Below the pieces are notes generated by a model. It saw only the letters and a program-made list of their open reading frames with translations. It was not told where the DNA came from and did not search any database. This document shows positions 23,406 to 34,869 of a stretch of DNA of 64,000 nt, in pieces. The translations under genes and the position numbers were made by a program. The DNA is from Apoderus coryli (taxonomy: Eukaryota > Arthropoda > Insecta > Coleoptera > Attelabidae), in the NCBI GenBank assembly GCA_911728435.2, contig OU452206.1, positions 8,586,297 through 8,650,296 of the forward strand, read 5' to 3'. Numbering within the stretch: position 1 is the first letter of the stretch; each line of letters begins with the position of its first letter.

Positions 23406-24500
23406 TGTTTTATCGGACCAGAACCCGCAACTGGCATATCGTTTAGCACTGCCAAATACATACTTAATACCTGCATGACGACAGAAGTTCAGAACTTTTG
23501 GCAAAATTATCCAGGATTGGTACATTCGAAGGAGTTCATTAACCAACAAAGATTGGTCCAGGTCATTAATAAATAGGCCCAAATTAAAGCCTTGGGATCG
23601 GCGGGTGTAAAAGATTATTGCTTAATCTTTTTTAAATAAGAATTACACAATATATAGTTTCCATGAAATTTATTATTTAATTTTTAAAAAGTGTGTATTT
23701 GTTAACCAACCAATCAACTAGAATAAAAACACTAAACCAATTTGTTAGTTGACACGTGTCATGCTAAATACGTTCCTTTATTTTCCTGATGAAAAGCATA
23801 TAAACAAACACAGGAGACACATGTCAATTATTCAAAATCTCAACCCAACTTGCAAATCACCAACATCATCACCGTCCAACAAAACAGAAGTCAATGAGCC
23901 GCAAACGACAAGTTAACGAGAGGGTGACATAATATCCGACGATGGTCACGTGCCGTAGCGTAACCAATTCCGCTCATACACTGTTTTTTCCTTTGCTACC
24001 TATATTATGTGCATTGTATGTGTTCCCGTTTACAAGATAATTGATTCTACACGCCCTGTATATTTGAATTGAATGCAAACGTTATACATACAGCGTATCA
24101 TAGGATTACATGGGAAGATATTCGACTTTTGTGATTTCTTCGATACATTTATTTTTGTAGTGTTAATAATGTTGTTACATATGGATTGTGGATATTATGG
24201 GAAATCTTTTGACAGATGCTTTCTAATATTATTATTTATATTATATTACCAATATGGCGGTTATGGATGATGTTCGTGAGAGTTGCGATCATAATTTTTT
24301 TGTAAATTCTAAATATATAGCGTACTATAATTGTAAAAATAAGCTGCATGTGATGTGTATATCCATAATCGTTAATCACGATGTACTTTTGACGAAGCTG
24401 GAATGTGCAGGTATACATGGAATGTGCAGATTGGTCTTCTACCTATCTCAAACATCGAAAGCAATGTGTAAGACTAAAGGACGCTTTGGATAACAGGGCG
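23406..24500. other. unassigned sequence
   Basis: Nothing recognised. Short frames only. Confidence 0.4.
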
Positions 24501-24539
24501 GGTAATGTTTCCTCAGACTTTGAAGTCATGAAAAGTTCG

Positions 24540-25335
24540 GTTCTATTTTGGGACCGTTGCTGTTCCTTATCTACATAAATGATGTGCCTGCATCGGTCAG
24601 GTCAGACCACGTTGTTTTGTATGCCGATGATGCGATTTTTCTTTGACTTGCGCAAACCACAGAACTGCTGAGAGGGAAGCTGAGTTGTACCCTCAACTCT
24701 ATCTCAGGCTGGTGTCAGATAAACCAGATAGACATAAATATGGATAAGACCAAGTATATTGATTTTTCTCTGACAGAGCAGTGGTCGAACATACCGATTT
24801 ATTGGTAGCTTTATGTTTGGGGTTTGAGCTCGATTTTGATTTGAGGTGGCACTCTCATATCGCGTATGTAGCTGGTAAATTGTCGAGGTCATGTTATTGC
24901 CTTAGAAATTTTCATGCTAGAGCCTTGTCCCATGAAGTACTAAGAGTCTACATCAGCTTTTCAGCGTGGCTCCTATTACATGTGTGCTACAATTTACAAT
25001 AGAATCCCTACCCACCTTAAAAATTTAAGTAACAGACTGAAAATGTTTTTAAGAGATAAAGAGTACTATTCGCTGCAGGATTATCTCCAAGACCAGCTGC
25101 TTTGATGTTTTGTAGATGCCAGTCAATGTGTATTTTTTTTTGTGATACTGCTTTGATGTGTTATATTTTTATTGTGATTACTAATTATTATTATTATTTT
25201 TTTTGTTCGAGGTTATTTAATGTAATGTATTTTTGATTGACATTGTTTATATACTGATATTTTTGTATAGTTTTGATTTCTGCAAAATTTCCTGTAACAT
25301 TATTGTTTTTTTGGAAATAAATGCTTATTCTATTC
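24540..25335 (+). pseudogene. LINE reverse transcriptase remnant with (TATTC)n tail
   Basis: Blocks of RT are visible in shifting frames: '[18 protein letters not shown]' (about 24,545), the catalytic box '[10 protein letters not shown]' (about 24,615), 'SGWCQINQIDINMDKTKYI', and 'DLRWHSHIAYVAGKLSRSCY' (24,840-24,900). The C-terminal third is mostly deleted; only a tail-end 'LKMFLRDKEYYSLQDYL'-like segment remains before a stop at about 25,105. The 3' UTR ends with 'ggaaataaa' and a short TATTC repeat near 25,325. This is a different family from the (ATT)n-tailed LINEs. Confidence 0.8.
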
Positions 25336-25359
25336 TATATAAAAGATTCGTGGTTAAAA

Positions 25360-26560
25360 ACCGTGTTTGATAATAGCAATATACTGTGGCTTTGTAACAG
25401 GTGCAAAGTAATTTTCCAATCAGTTATGGCGAAGAACAGTGATGACAGTACATATGGATTATTTGAAACGTGAGTTAACATTATCAAGAAAAAACGTATT
25501 ATATCATTAGAACAAATGTTTGCAAGGATAGTGAAATTTCCAGCAACGCTGGACAATACGGCAGCACTGTTTATACCGGTCTAACCAATGTTGCTGCTTC
25601 AAATGTAAATATTAGTAGTTCAAATGCACGGTTTATTAGTGTTGTTGCTAATTATCCTACAAATAGGAATAGGGTTTCTAGTAAAATATGAAAAACGAAT
25701 ACAAACCCAACCTTAGAAAATAAACGAAATAAACAGATTATACAAAAAGTGCCAAATAAACCTTTCATTGATACCTACGAAATCAGTCAATGCTGCAATT
25801 TTGCAAGCACAATCGGAAATTACACTACGCAAAATTCATCATCTTAGTAATGAAATTGATTTAAATGGATTTCACACTGCTACTTACAGAAGAAACGTAG
25901 GTTTGTTGTTGACAAGAATGAGGGCAATACAGAGGCTCTAGGCGTATCCAAATTGGTGGCATTGCACGTAACTAGGTTAAACCCTAGCACTACCCCAGAA
26001 AGTCTTGCGAAGATTATTGCTATTGACATCCCTGAGGTTAAATGTGAAACACACAAATCCAGCACCCGGATAAGTATATAGTTCAATGAAAATTACCATC
26101 AAGCAGGAAGAGTCTATACCAGCTTGGAAACGTCCCGTTTTATGAAACAGGGCATGATGACACCTGCTCAAATGGTGGATCCCGTGCTAAACGAACGAAA
26201 ACCAACGTTAGCCCTTAAAAATCACCTCACATTTGACGAAATAAATGTTGAGTGTGATAGTATGTTTGTGTCTCTCAGATATGTGTGTTACAGAATTGTG
26301 TAGATGTGAGTGTCCTTTAGTACCTGAGGACGCTTACCACTCCACATTGTGTTTTTCTTGTGGTATTGAGTGGTGATTATCACTTTATATGTATAATTTT
26401 TCTAAGGGTGACTTTGCACTGCTTTACAGACTGATATCGGACTGTTTTCCGCAGATCTTAGGAAGCAAATAAAAAAGAAAAACAGGATGCACATAAGATT
26501 AAAAAATTCGATTGTGTCGCCCAAAACTTTCCCGACAAGATATAATATAATCAAAAATAT
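25360..26560 (+). pseudogene. unrecognised decayed protein gene with Cys-rich C-terminus
   Basis: I do not recognise this family. A coherent but frame-broken coding trace runs for about 1.2 kb: 'NTIWLCNRCKVIFQS' (about 25,370), 'ISLEQMFARIVKFPATLDN', then a clean block near 25,790-25,938 including 'AILQAQSEITLRKIHHLSNE' and 'YRRNVGLLLTRMRAIQRL'. 'FMKQGMMTPAQMVDPVLNER' (about 26,140) is followed by 'KNHLTFDEINVECDSMFVS' and by 'CVTELCRCECPLVPEDAY' with a following CFSCG (26,283-26,365). Conservative-looking residues and paired cysteines suggest a once-real protein of about 400 residues, perhaps metal-binding. It directly follows a LINE tail. An old viral insertion, a transposon protein or a retrocopy are all possible. 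Confidence 0.5.
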
Positions 26561-26667
26561 ACGACCTGCGCTGCGTAACGAAACAGAATTTTAACAATAA
26601 TTATTATTATAATTGTATTGTTTTCAATAAACTAACGTAATTCAAAAATTAGAAAAAAAGAAAGTAT

Positions 26668-26745
26668 TGCCAGAGCTGGCGTTCGACCCCATAACCTTCC
26701 GCATACGAAACGAAGGCTCCATCAATGACGCCACAGTACCATCTT
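26668..26745 (-). repeat. tRNA-like body of a SINE or tRNA pseudogene
   Basis: Read on the minus strand, it has a box-A-like 'TGGCGTCATTGATGG' and, about 30 bp later, a box-B-like 'GGGTCGAACGCC', with 'GAGCCTTCG...CGGAAGG' between them as a degenerate anticodon arm. These are the spacing and sequence of an RNA polymerase III internal promoter derived from tRNA. The acceptor stem does not pair and the cloverleaf is imperfect, so a functional tRNA is unlikely. Confidence 0.6.
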
Positions 26746-26769
26746 TGGGAATATTGTATTTTAATAATT

Positions 26770-27475
26770 GTAATATACAGAGTGTCCATTAAAGGTCTGT
26801 ACAAAATCATACCACAGATTTGTGGGGTCAAAATAAGCTGAATAAACGTAAGTTACCTTAGTCCAAAATTGCTTCGTTTCGGAAATACAGGGTGATAAAG
26901 TTGAAAAATAAAAACTGAAAATATTTAATATTATGGACATTTTCCAACGAATTATCGTAAAAACTGGTACACATGGGTTTTTTGGAGTGCGAAACCCAAA
27001 TATGGACACCATTTCACTGTGGCCGTTAGAGGGCGCTCCACACTGCAATTGTAATCCAATTAAATAACCGTAACTTTTTCTTCAGTGTAATTTTTTACTT
27101 TTTTTGTCCACGAAATAATGCACTGTACAGTTCCGAGCAATAAAGGCACTCTTTTTCAAATTCGCTAGAATAACGCGATTTCGAGATATCTCGGTTTTTA
27201 GTGTCTGGTGTCGCACTGGAATATTTTAATTATTTTGAACAATAATAATTTGTTATTACATTAAGGATGAAATATAGACATTTGCTTCTTATTGTCAAAT
27301 ATTTTTATTGCCGTTAAGGTACGGTCTCCTTTGTGCGACTAGTCGCTGGGCCTGTCAATCATATTTTTTTGTCAAACAGTCCTAAAAATTTACGGTTTCA
27401 ATCAGAAATTGATGAATTTCTCATTAAAAGTAACAAAAATTTTTTTTTTATTCAGTGAGGAAGAATTTATTTGTA
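26770..27475. repeat. 3' non-coding part of lineage C transposon
   Basis: AT-rich sequence with 'atacagagtgtccatt' at 26,773 and 'atacagggtgataaag' at 26,884, the terminal-type CAGGGTG words of these elements. It lies just past the 3' end of the minus-strand transposase. Confidence 0.5.
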
Positions 27476-27479
27476 TAAT

Positions 27480-28035
27480 CGCAAATTTGTATTTTAATTA
27501 TAACTTTGTAATAATTGTTCAAAATGGCCTCCGTTAACATATGTACAAAGATTAATACGACCTAAAACATTTAAATGAACTCTCTGCATCAATTCGGCAT
27601 TGTACAAGAGCGTCATTGCCTCTACCAATCCATTTGTCTGGTTACTGTCCATGTAAATAATTTCGAACATTTAAACTAAAATGTGGTGGAACACCGTAAT
27701 GCATAAACCACATATCCTCCCCGAGTTGTAATGGCAAATCTTCTAACAAACCTGGCAACGTATTTTCTAAATGTTCCAAATAATCAACGCCATTTAGTAT
27801 TGGCGGTAAAACAACAGGGCCGATTATAAAACTGTCAATTATTCCTGGCCATACGTCAAACTCATGTTGATAATGAGTTACTTTGGTAGCATTTGAATTT
27901 TCATCAGCATAGACGTGTTCGTTGTGCAAGTTTGTTATACCACTTCTCGTAAAACACGCTTCATTAGTAAATAAAATTTTTTTAGCAAAATTAGGAACTT
28001 CAATATGGTTATATGCGTCTTTATCTCAAAGTTTT
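27480..28035 (-). pseudogene. DDE_3 (DUF4817-type) transposase, lineage C
   Basis: Minus-strand catalytic region: 'ILFTNEACFTRSGITNLHN' (first acidic site is Asn where the family has Asp), 'VWPGIIDSFIIGPVVLPPIL', 'YLEHLENTLPGLLEDLPLQL', and 'MWFMHYGVPPHFSLNVRNYL' (second catalytic Asp replaced by Tyr). After 'DKWIGRG' the protein jumps to the C-terminal tail ('NAELMQRVHLNVLGRINLCT' then 'YVNGGHFEQLLQSYN'). The block with the third catalytic Asp is therefore internally deleted. All three catalytic positions are lost. Confidence 0.85.
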
Positions 28036-28224
28036 TTTAAGCGCGCTCACAATACTTTCCCTGTGCGGGAAAGTAAAAATGATAATTCGAACTGAAGCTT
28101 TGAGAGTTGAGTTATTCGCAAATATTCTTGGTATGTTGAAAAATGTTTTAAATTTTTACCTCGTTACTTGTAGTTTTAGTTGCTTTATTTCAAGACAATA
28201 TTGAAATTGAATTACAGTCAGTAA

Positions 28225-28550
28225 CGTACATTTTTTTGTCAATAATTTTCAATAAGTTGATCTAATTAGGGCCATATAAGCTCACTATTTCTAGCAACAA
28301 CGCTGTCAAATTGCAAAGAAATCGGCAAGGAGATATTTGGCTTAATTAAAAAAACCCGTTATTTACAAAAAAACCTTTAACACCTTGTATCTTGGCGACA
28401 ATGCATTTCCGGACGTATGTTTATGCGAACTTTTTCCGTAACACGAGCTGAATCACCCTGTGTAAAATAATTGCACGTATGGGAACTTTTTTTCATAAAA
28501 TGACCTGAGACCCTTAAATATTGCCGCGCTTTTTGAAACACCCTGTATGT
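28225..28550. repeat. dispersed repeat shared with 13,262-13,612
   Basis: Same ordered words as the 13.3-kb copy, ending 'gaaacaccctgtatg'. It lies on the 5' side of the lineage C transposase and probably belongs to that element. Confidence 0.75.
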
Positions 28551-28559
28551 CATACCTTC

Positions 28560-30075
28560 CCACCCCATTCCGGCAACTAGTTGTAATAGGCCCAGATTAC
28601 AATAGGAGTTGACTCATCATGATTATGCAATGTTGCTGGTTCAGGACACTTTTAACATACGGGCAAGGTAATGAAAGTTGCAAATATTTACTCAAACAAT
28701 GAGTGAAATCGTCTTACTTTTTTATTAGTATGCTTGTAAAATAAAAAAACACGAAGACCTTTAAGTAACTTTATTATTGCACTTAATAACAAAAAGTCAA
28801 CAAAAATAAATTATGCATAAGATATTCTCAAATATATAGTACAAAAATTTACAATATTTACAAAAATATTAGAAAATAAACTTAATTTTTGCAGTGCTAC
28901 AAAAAAATAATTAATAGATGATATTTAAAATATATACATTATTATTTATTAATAAATTCAAATTGAACAATTAATATATACAAATATGAGGTAAGCCAAG
29001 ATTAAAGGTATAAAATTTATAATTCGAGAATATTAAGTGCGGATTATGCTTTTAGATTGAAATATTTTTGAGGTAATAATTAGAGTATAATATTGTATTT
29101 TACAAAAAAACAATAATCCATTTATTAAAAAAAATAAAGACCTTTATTATTATTATTAAATACATAATCAGAGACTAACTAATATTTTATGTTATTACAT
29201 GTTAAAAATAGTATTTTAACTTGAGTAGTCCATTCTCTCACGTCCACAAATGTATTCATCCAAAAATTAGCCTAATTGAAACATGTTTCAGCTTTCATCA
29301 TCAGTCAGAAAACTTTTCCAAATACAGTGTCATAACCATGTCGGAACATAACGTGGTCTCATTAATTTTAGTTTTGGAATTTTATTTTGACTTTTTCTAC
29401 TGCTTTCGAAACGTATTTCAATTAGGCACGTTTTGGATGAATAAATTTGTGGAGGTGACGGACGTTTTGTTTGCTTTGTATTAATAGAATTTTAGTTTTG
29501 TTCTAAATGTGCTGATAACAAGATCCTGTGTTAGACAGAAAATTTAATTCTAAAGTCGGCTCTATAAGTTGTGTTATTATTTATGAACTTAATTTCTTAT
29601 GTGAGTATATAAAACATAATTATGGAAACCACAATTAAAGTTAAATTACCTTTTTGTTTTATTTTATGATAGTTGGTTATGTATGTCTATGGAGTATGAA
29701 ATAGAGTTATCTGTTTAGTAGTAAGTTAAGTAGAAAAGTTATTTAGGTATAGCAACCGATATCGTTAACCAATGCATAGGATTTGTTTTTATTGATTAAA
29801 AAAATAAACTGGATTTGTGTATACGTCCAATTGTCCAATTTGAAAACGGAAACTTTAGAGGGATAGAGAGAACCACAAACGAATAATCTTTATTTTTGCT
29901 CCAGATTTTATGATGGAAATGCAGAAGAATTCCAGATGCTGCATTTTCATCAGAACACATCAGAATTTTCGTAACTTCGGCTTGCGTGTTAATAACGAAC
30001 GGAACCAATCCTCGATACAATTAGAATCATCGTATACTTCGTACTTTTAATAACAATTCGAGGCAGAGCTCCTGG
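28560..30075. other. AT-rich stretch with a small inverted repeat
   Basis: No gene. An inverted repeat is present at 29,237-29,465: 'cacgtccacaaatgtattca' and 'cctaattgaaacatgtttca' return as the reverse complement near 29,395-29,465. A small MITE is likely. Confidence 0.6.
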
Positions 30076-30077
30076 AA

Positions 30078-30795
30078 ATCTAAGACTAAAATATTACGAA
30101 CACTACTCGATGACCACTGACATGCATATCACCTACAGCCTGTTCAGAATTTCCACCCTGGTGATGCTGAAAATATAAAAAGATTTTGCCAGTGGCTTTT
30201 AAACTCGACGGAGGAAAATCCTGACTTTTACATAAAAGTCTTTGGACGGATGAGTCCTCTTTTACCAGACGTTGGGTAAGAAATTACAATAATATCCATA
30301 TTGCAGAATTAATTTTCCGTAAATGTTTGGTTAGGTGTTGTTGACGGTAATGTTTGTGATTCACATTTCCCTCGGAACTGTTATTGGAGTTTCTTAACAA
30401 TAATCTGCTGGACAACTAGACGGTGTGCCCATTAATTTAAGACATGAGAGTTGGATATAACTGGATGGAGCTCCTCCACATTCTGGAATAGTTCTAATAA
30501 CAATTATTATCGTCGACGAGAAATTACATGAACAATGAGGTGGTTAATGGTATTGGACCAGTGGCCTGACAACATAGGTCACCGGATCTTAATCGCCAGA
30601 CTTTTACGTATGGAGCACTATTAAAGATAAACTCTACGCTCGTATTAATAAGGAAAGATTTAATTTTAAGAAATCACCCAGCTTGGAATGATATGCAGCG
30701 AAATCCGCGTGAAATATCTGCTGCAATAAATGCGTTAGTAAGATGTCCAAAATGTATTGAGGTGGATGGACTACATATCGAGCAGTTTTTGTGAT
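30078..30795 (+). pseudogene. DDE_3 (DUF4817-type) transposase, lineage D
   Basis: Heavily broken plus-strand transposase: 'ITYSLFRI', 'HPGDAENIKRFCQWLLNS', 'DFYIKVLWTDESSFTRR' (first catalytic Asp kept), 'WLGVVDGNVCDSHF', 'WMELLHILE' with 'LDGAPPHSG' one frame over (second catalytic Asp), 'FYVWSTIKDKLYARINKE', and the tail 'CPKCIEVDGLHIEQFL' ending at about 30,793. It is a separate lineage from B and C by sequence. Confidence 0.82.
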
Positions 30796-31979
30796 CTTAC
30801 TCTTTAATTTTCTTTGATTTTGTTATTGTTGTTGATTGCCAATAATTAAATTTCTTATTTTCGTTTTTGTTTAATTTTTTTTTCCGAAATCAGTAGATAT
30901 TTTAATTTTTTACTTGCAAAAGGTGTATCAAACGAAAAAAATTAAAGAGTCTTTTTTTTGTTGCAAATTGAACAAGGATTCTCGATATAATTTTAGCTAA
31001 GTGCTGTACTATTTTTTTTTTACGCATGCCATGGTAAAAGTAAAATAATATTTTTTGAGCAAAAAGATGTATCTAAATTATCTATACAAACGTGGCAAAT
31101 TTCATTCTAATATCTAAAGTAGTTTCAAAAATATTATTAAATTTATATTTGTTAATAAAAACTTTGACACCCTGTACATTTGTAACGAAGCATTTTTCGA
31201 ATATAGTTTATAATACAAACTGGTATTATTTTGTGCCTCTAAAGTTTCCGCTTTCAAAACTGAACCACCTTGTATATGTATATGGGTAAATACTTTTTTC
31301 TGTCTAAAAAAACATCCAATACAGGAATAATAATTTTGTTTTATATACGAAGTATACACAGAAGAAGAAAAAATGTACCCGGAAACCCAAACAGTTTTTT
31401 TTTAATATTGCAGCTACTACTCTCTCAAGTTTTAGCCGTCATAAAATATTTAAGGATTTATTTAAACAGTTGTAAAGATTTCCCTAAAATACTTAATTGG
31501 CAGAAATTCGTATACTATGCTATTTATAATATGTCCTTGCCGTCTGACCCTGCGGACATGAACTTGAACATAGTAATATAAAGGGTGGTTATACAATCGA
31601 CTTCAAAACAAATAATTTTGGATTCCCAATATAATAAATAAATAAACTTGAAGAAATTATAAGCTCAACAAACTCAAGCAAGTGTTCTCAGTTTAGCAAC
31701 GGTTTATGTATTTATTTAAAATTTCGTAAAATGCTTTAAGTTTTATTAAAATTCACTTGAAGACGATTTAGATATAAACGATTACAGTTGCTAGAATAAT
31801 TCCCAAGAAGTTTTCTTTCTTTCTTTTCCTCTAAATGTCTAGTAATATGACAAAAAAGTCAAAATTACAAAACTAAAGATAAAGATTATGTTAATCGGAA
31901 TATCAGCTTTCTTCCGTTATTTAAAGCTATGTTTATCATTTCAATTAGGTACTTCATTTTCTAACAAAACAAATATATG
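30796..31979. other. unassigned; contains repeat shared with 44,930-45,140
   Basis: 31,080-31,290 ('cgtggcaaatttcattctaatatct', 'acaccctgtacatttgtaacgaagcatttttcgaa', 'ccaccttgtata') matches 44,930-45,140 ('cgtgccaaatttcatttaaatatct', 'acaccctgtagctttgtaacaaagcatttttcgca', 'ccaccctgtact'). Nothing else is recognised. Confidence 0.6.
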
Positions 31980-33687
31980 TACAGGGTGTCCCATTTTGGC
32001 TGTCCTTACAGCATATCTCGGTTATTTTTAAAGATACGCTTTAACTTAGCCGGAAGATAAAACTGACTTTGATAGAGATTTTTTGCATAGAATCCAGTGG
32101 CGTATTTAGATCTTTTATAAGGAAAACAATTTCGGAGATATAAACCAAACTTATATTTTTTCTATATTTTTGTTATGAGCTTTCCACAAATATATATATT
32201 TTTATATTTATTTTCATTAGTTTAAATGTTGTAAGCGTGTTTCATAAATTTATAGGAAAATCACATAATCAGACAGAATTGTTTTAAATTTATATGGTTT
32301 CAATTTAAGTTTTTTCAAAAGTTCTTCTTTTCGAAATGCCAACATTTGTCTCTATCTCCCTGACTGATACGGTTGAAGTTGCCTCAACCATCGCCAAAAG
32401 TTTTAGTCTTTTTATTTCTGACATTATTTTTATACAAATATAAAAAAATTAAAAGCACTTTCTCATTGTTACGTTTTGAGGAGAAAAATATAGCGTTTAC
32501 AAACTCTCACTACGACGTTTCGTTTTTCAAAAACCATCATCAACTTGGGTTTTTTCAATACGGCCCTGGATTTTTTATTGTTAAATTAAAAGCTAAAAGC
32601 TTCTATTCAAAAATAGGTGGTATATCACATGTAATGGTTTGAACAAGTTTTCAGTAACTGTTATATAAAATTATTCAAGAAGAATCGCCATAGTTTGGCA
32701 ATTAATTGACTGAATGCAGAGTAGTAGGTTTTGCAAAAACATTATTTCGTCGTTACTCTCAATTATTTATTATTACTTGACAATTTATTTCTGTCTCAGT
32801 ACAACATTTAATTCTGCACGCGATTTTTTAAGTTGAAATTTTTGGGCTTTTTGAAGTTACTAAAAAAACGCCTTACTCAGATGAATGTTTTACGCTAAAT
32901 TAGTACCAAACTATGGTGATTTTCTATTTGTAAACGCTATCTTATTTTCCTCAAAAAGTAACAATAAGATGGTGCTTTTTCATTTTTTTATATCTGTAAA
33001 AATAATGTCAGAAATTAATAAAAACTAAAAACGTTTTTTAAAAAATTCCCCAAAACGGCTAAAGCTAGTTTACTTTTGAAAGCACCATTTAAAAGATTCT
33101 ACAACTTATCTCTAATTTAGCAGACATTTTAACTCCTACCGGTTCCAAGATACACACTATAATAGTCAACAACAATAATAATTTTTGAATTGATTGTCAC
33201 TTCTGACAGTTGCCAAGATATGCATTTGGCGTTTTTGCAATCATGGCTATTCTAATTCTGCCTGATTATGTGATTTTCTTATAAATTCATGAAACACGCT
33301 TATAACTTTAAAACTAGTGAAAATAAATATAAGAAACTTTATATATTTTTTTTTGGGAAAGCTCATAACAACCTCGACAAAAATAGAGAAAAATTAAATA
33401 AAAAAAATATATATAAAGTCGGTTTATATCTCCGAAATCATTTTCCTCATAGAAAATATAACTACGCCACTGGATTCTAGGCAAAAATTTCTCTGAAGGT
33501 CAGTTTTTATCTTCCCGCTAAGTTAAAGGGTAATTGATATACGAAGGGGGTCTGAAAATAAGTTAAAAATATTGCCCAGTAACTCTGAAACTACGATGGC
33601 TAGGACCGAAGTCCGAACACCGCAAGGTTATATCTTTAAAAACAACCGAGATATCCCGTAAGGACAGCCAAAGTGGGACACCCTGTA
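31980..33687. mobile_element. 1.7-kb foldback element, TA-flanked, CAGGGTG ends
   Basis: The element (31,982-33,685) begins CAGGGTGTCCCA and ends with its inverse, with TA on both sides (31,980-31,981 and 33,686-33,687). That is the target preference of Tc1/mariner transposases. The two halves are inverted copies: 'cttaacttagccggaagata...ccagtggcgta' on the left answers 'tacgccactggattc...cttcccgctaagttaa' on the right. The inner parts ('gcactttctcattgttac...gcgtttacaaa') also match, so each arm is at least 550 bp. No transposase is present. A solo fragment of the same family lies at 8,035-8,225. Confidence 0.85.
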
Positions 33688-33759
33688 CTTCTATACAAAA
33701 TATAAACTAAATCACAATTTTAATTACACCCCTGTCCCTATATTCTATTCTCTAATTGT

Positions 33760-34860
33760 CTAAATTCCCTTATTATTACTCACTCCAACACTCTTCTCAT
33801 CTTTTTCTTTGTCCTGATGAGCAGTCATATGTCTCGTTAAGTGATGTCTTTCTCTGAAGCTCTCCGCACATACAGGGCACTTTAGTTTCTCCTCCCGCCT
33901 ACGTTTAGTTGCATCGCTTGTCTCATTCTTGTGATGAGATCGCATATGATACACTAAATCTGACGTCATCCGAAATGTGATATTACATTTGGCGCACACA
34001 TTTTGTGCTGGAAGCGATAACGCCGCTAGCGACGGTGGAAGCAGTGATGTTAAAATCGCTGCTGCAGGACTTCGGATGTCCTGATTATTGGAGAATTGTG
34101 GCGGGTAATTGAATGTTGGTGGTATCTCTGGACGGTAGATAACGTTTGGTGTACGTATTTTTGGAAAATTCGGCTGAAGCAATTCTTGAGGGTGTGGTTT
34201 AGAATTAAAAAATGGATGATTTTCGTGATGGAAGGTTTCCGGTAAGAAATTAGAATGATATGCTGCTGCCGTAAGTTGTTGATGTGATTTAAATATTTGT
34301 TCTGGCGTTAAGAAAGTTTGGTATGATCTTGTATTAGAAATTGGTGGAGATGGACTCAAAGAATTTTGATAACTGATATCAGGACTTAGCGATAAATTTG
34401 GTGAATCACGATTATCTGAAGATTTATTAATTAAATTTACCTTGGTGAATGCACTTTTTTGAGTTGGTGATGATGGAGACTTATGATTATCTCGTTCAAA
34501 ACTGCTTCTGCTATTCTTATTTATTAATAAATGCTTATTTGGATCATCAAACACTTGCTGCCGAACAAAATACTTTTGAGACTTATTATCTCTAGGCAAA
34601 TGCTCAATATCAATTTCTTCATCATCATCATCATCGTCAACATCATCTTCATAACATCTTTCAGCGGGTGTAATTTCTTCAGTTTTTTGCTGTTTTAACA
34701 CTTGTAGTTTGTGTTGTTTCATTTTTTCATCAGGCAACATTAAAAATGCTACATCAAAAGGTCTTTTCACACTTTTATTATGCATAATTTCCGTTGCACT
34801 ATTGTCACTAGAGTTATTACTACTTAATTCCACTTTTCTATTACCACTTTGCACTTCCAT
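33760..34860 (-). CDS. C2H2 zinc-finger protein, PRDM8/ZNF488-like C-terminus
   Basis: The one convincing host gene: an uninterrupted frame of 366 codons from the ATG at 34,860. A long low-complexity N-terminal part contains an acidic run of Asp/Glu (about residues 73-86) and Ser/Pro/Asn-rich stretches. Near the C-terminus are two C2H2 fingers: C-x2-C-x12-H-x3-H within 'CAKCNITFRMTSDLVYHMRS' (about 289-309) and C-x2-C-x12-H-x3-H within 'CPVCAESFRERHHLTRHMTA' (about 328-347), joined by a basic KRRREEK linker. From family knowledge this finger pair resembles the C-terminal fingers of PRDM8/ZNF488, nuclear repressors; orthology is inferred. An in-frame TAA lies 19 bp upstream of the ATG, and a pyrimidine tract ending TTTGTTAG directly precedes it. 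This may therefore be the last exon of a longer gene, which would supply any PR domain. A foldback transposon ends about 75 bp past the stop. Confidence 0.85.
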   Translation of the reverse strand: MEVQSGNRKVELSSNNSSDNSATEIMHNKSVKRPFDVAFLMLPDEKMKQHKLQVLKQQKTEEITPAERCYEDDVDDDDDDEEIDIEHLPRDNKSQKYFVRQQVFDDPNKHLLINKNSRSSFERDNHKSPSSPTQKSAFTKVNLINKSSDNRDSPNLSLSPDISYQNSLSPSPPISNTRSYQTFLTPEQIFKSHQQLTAAAYHSNFLPETFHHENHPFFNSKPHPQELLQPNFPKIRTPNVIYRPEIPPTFNYPPQFSNNQDIRSPAAAILTSLLPPSLAALSLPAQNVCAKCNITFRMTSDLVYHMRSHHKNETSDATKRRREEKLKCPVCAESFRERHHLTRHMTAHQDKEKDEKSVGVSNNKGI

Positions 34861-34869
34861 AACTAACAA

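Noticed and set aside
26668..26745. Functional tRNA gene
   Set aside because: The acceptor stem does not pair and the anticodon arm is irregular.
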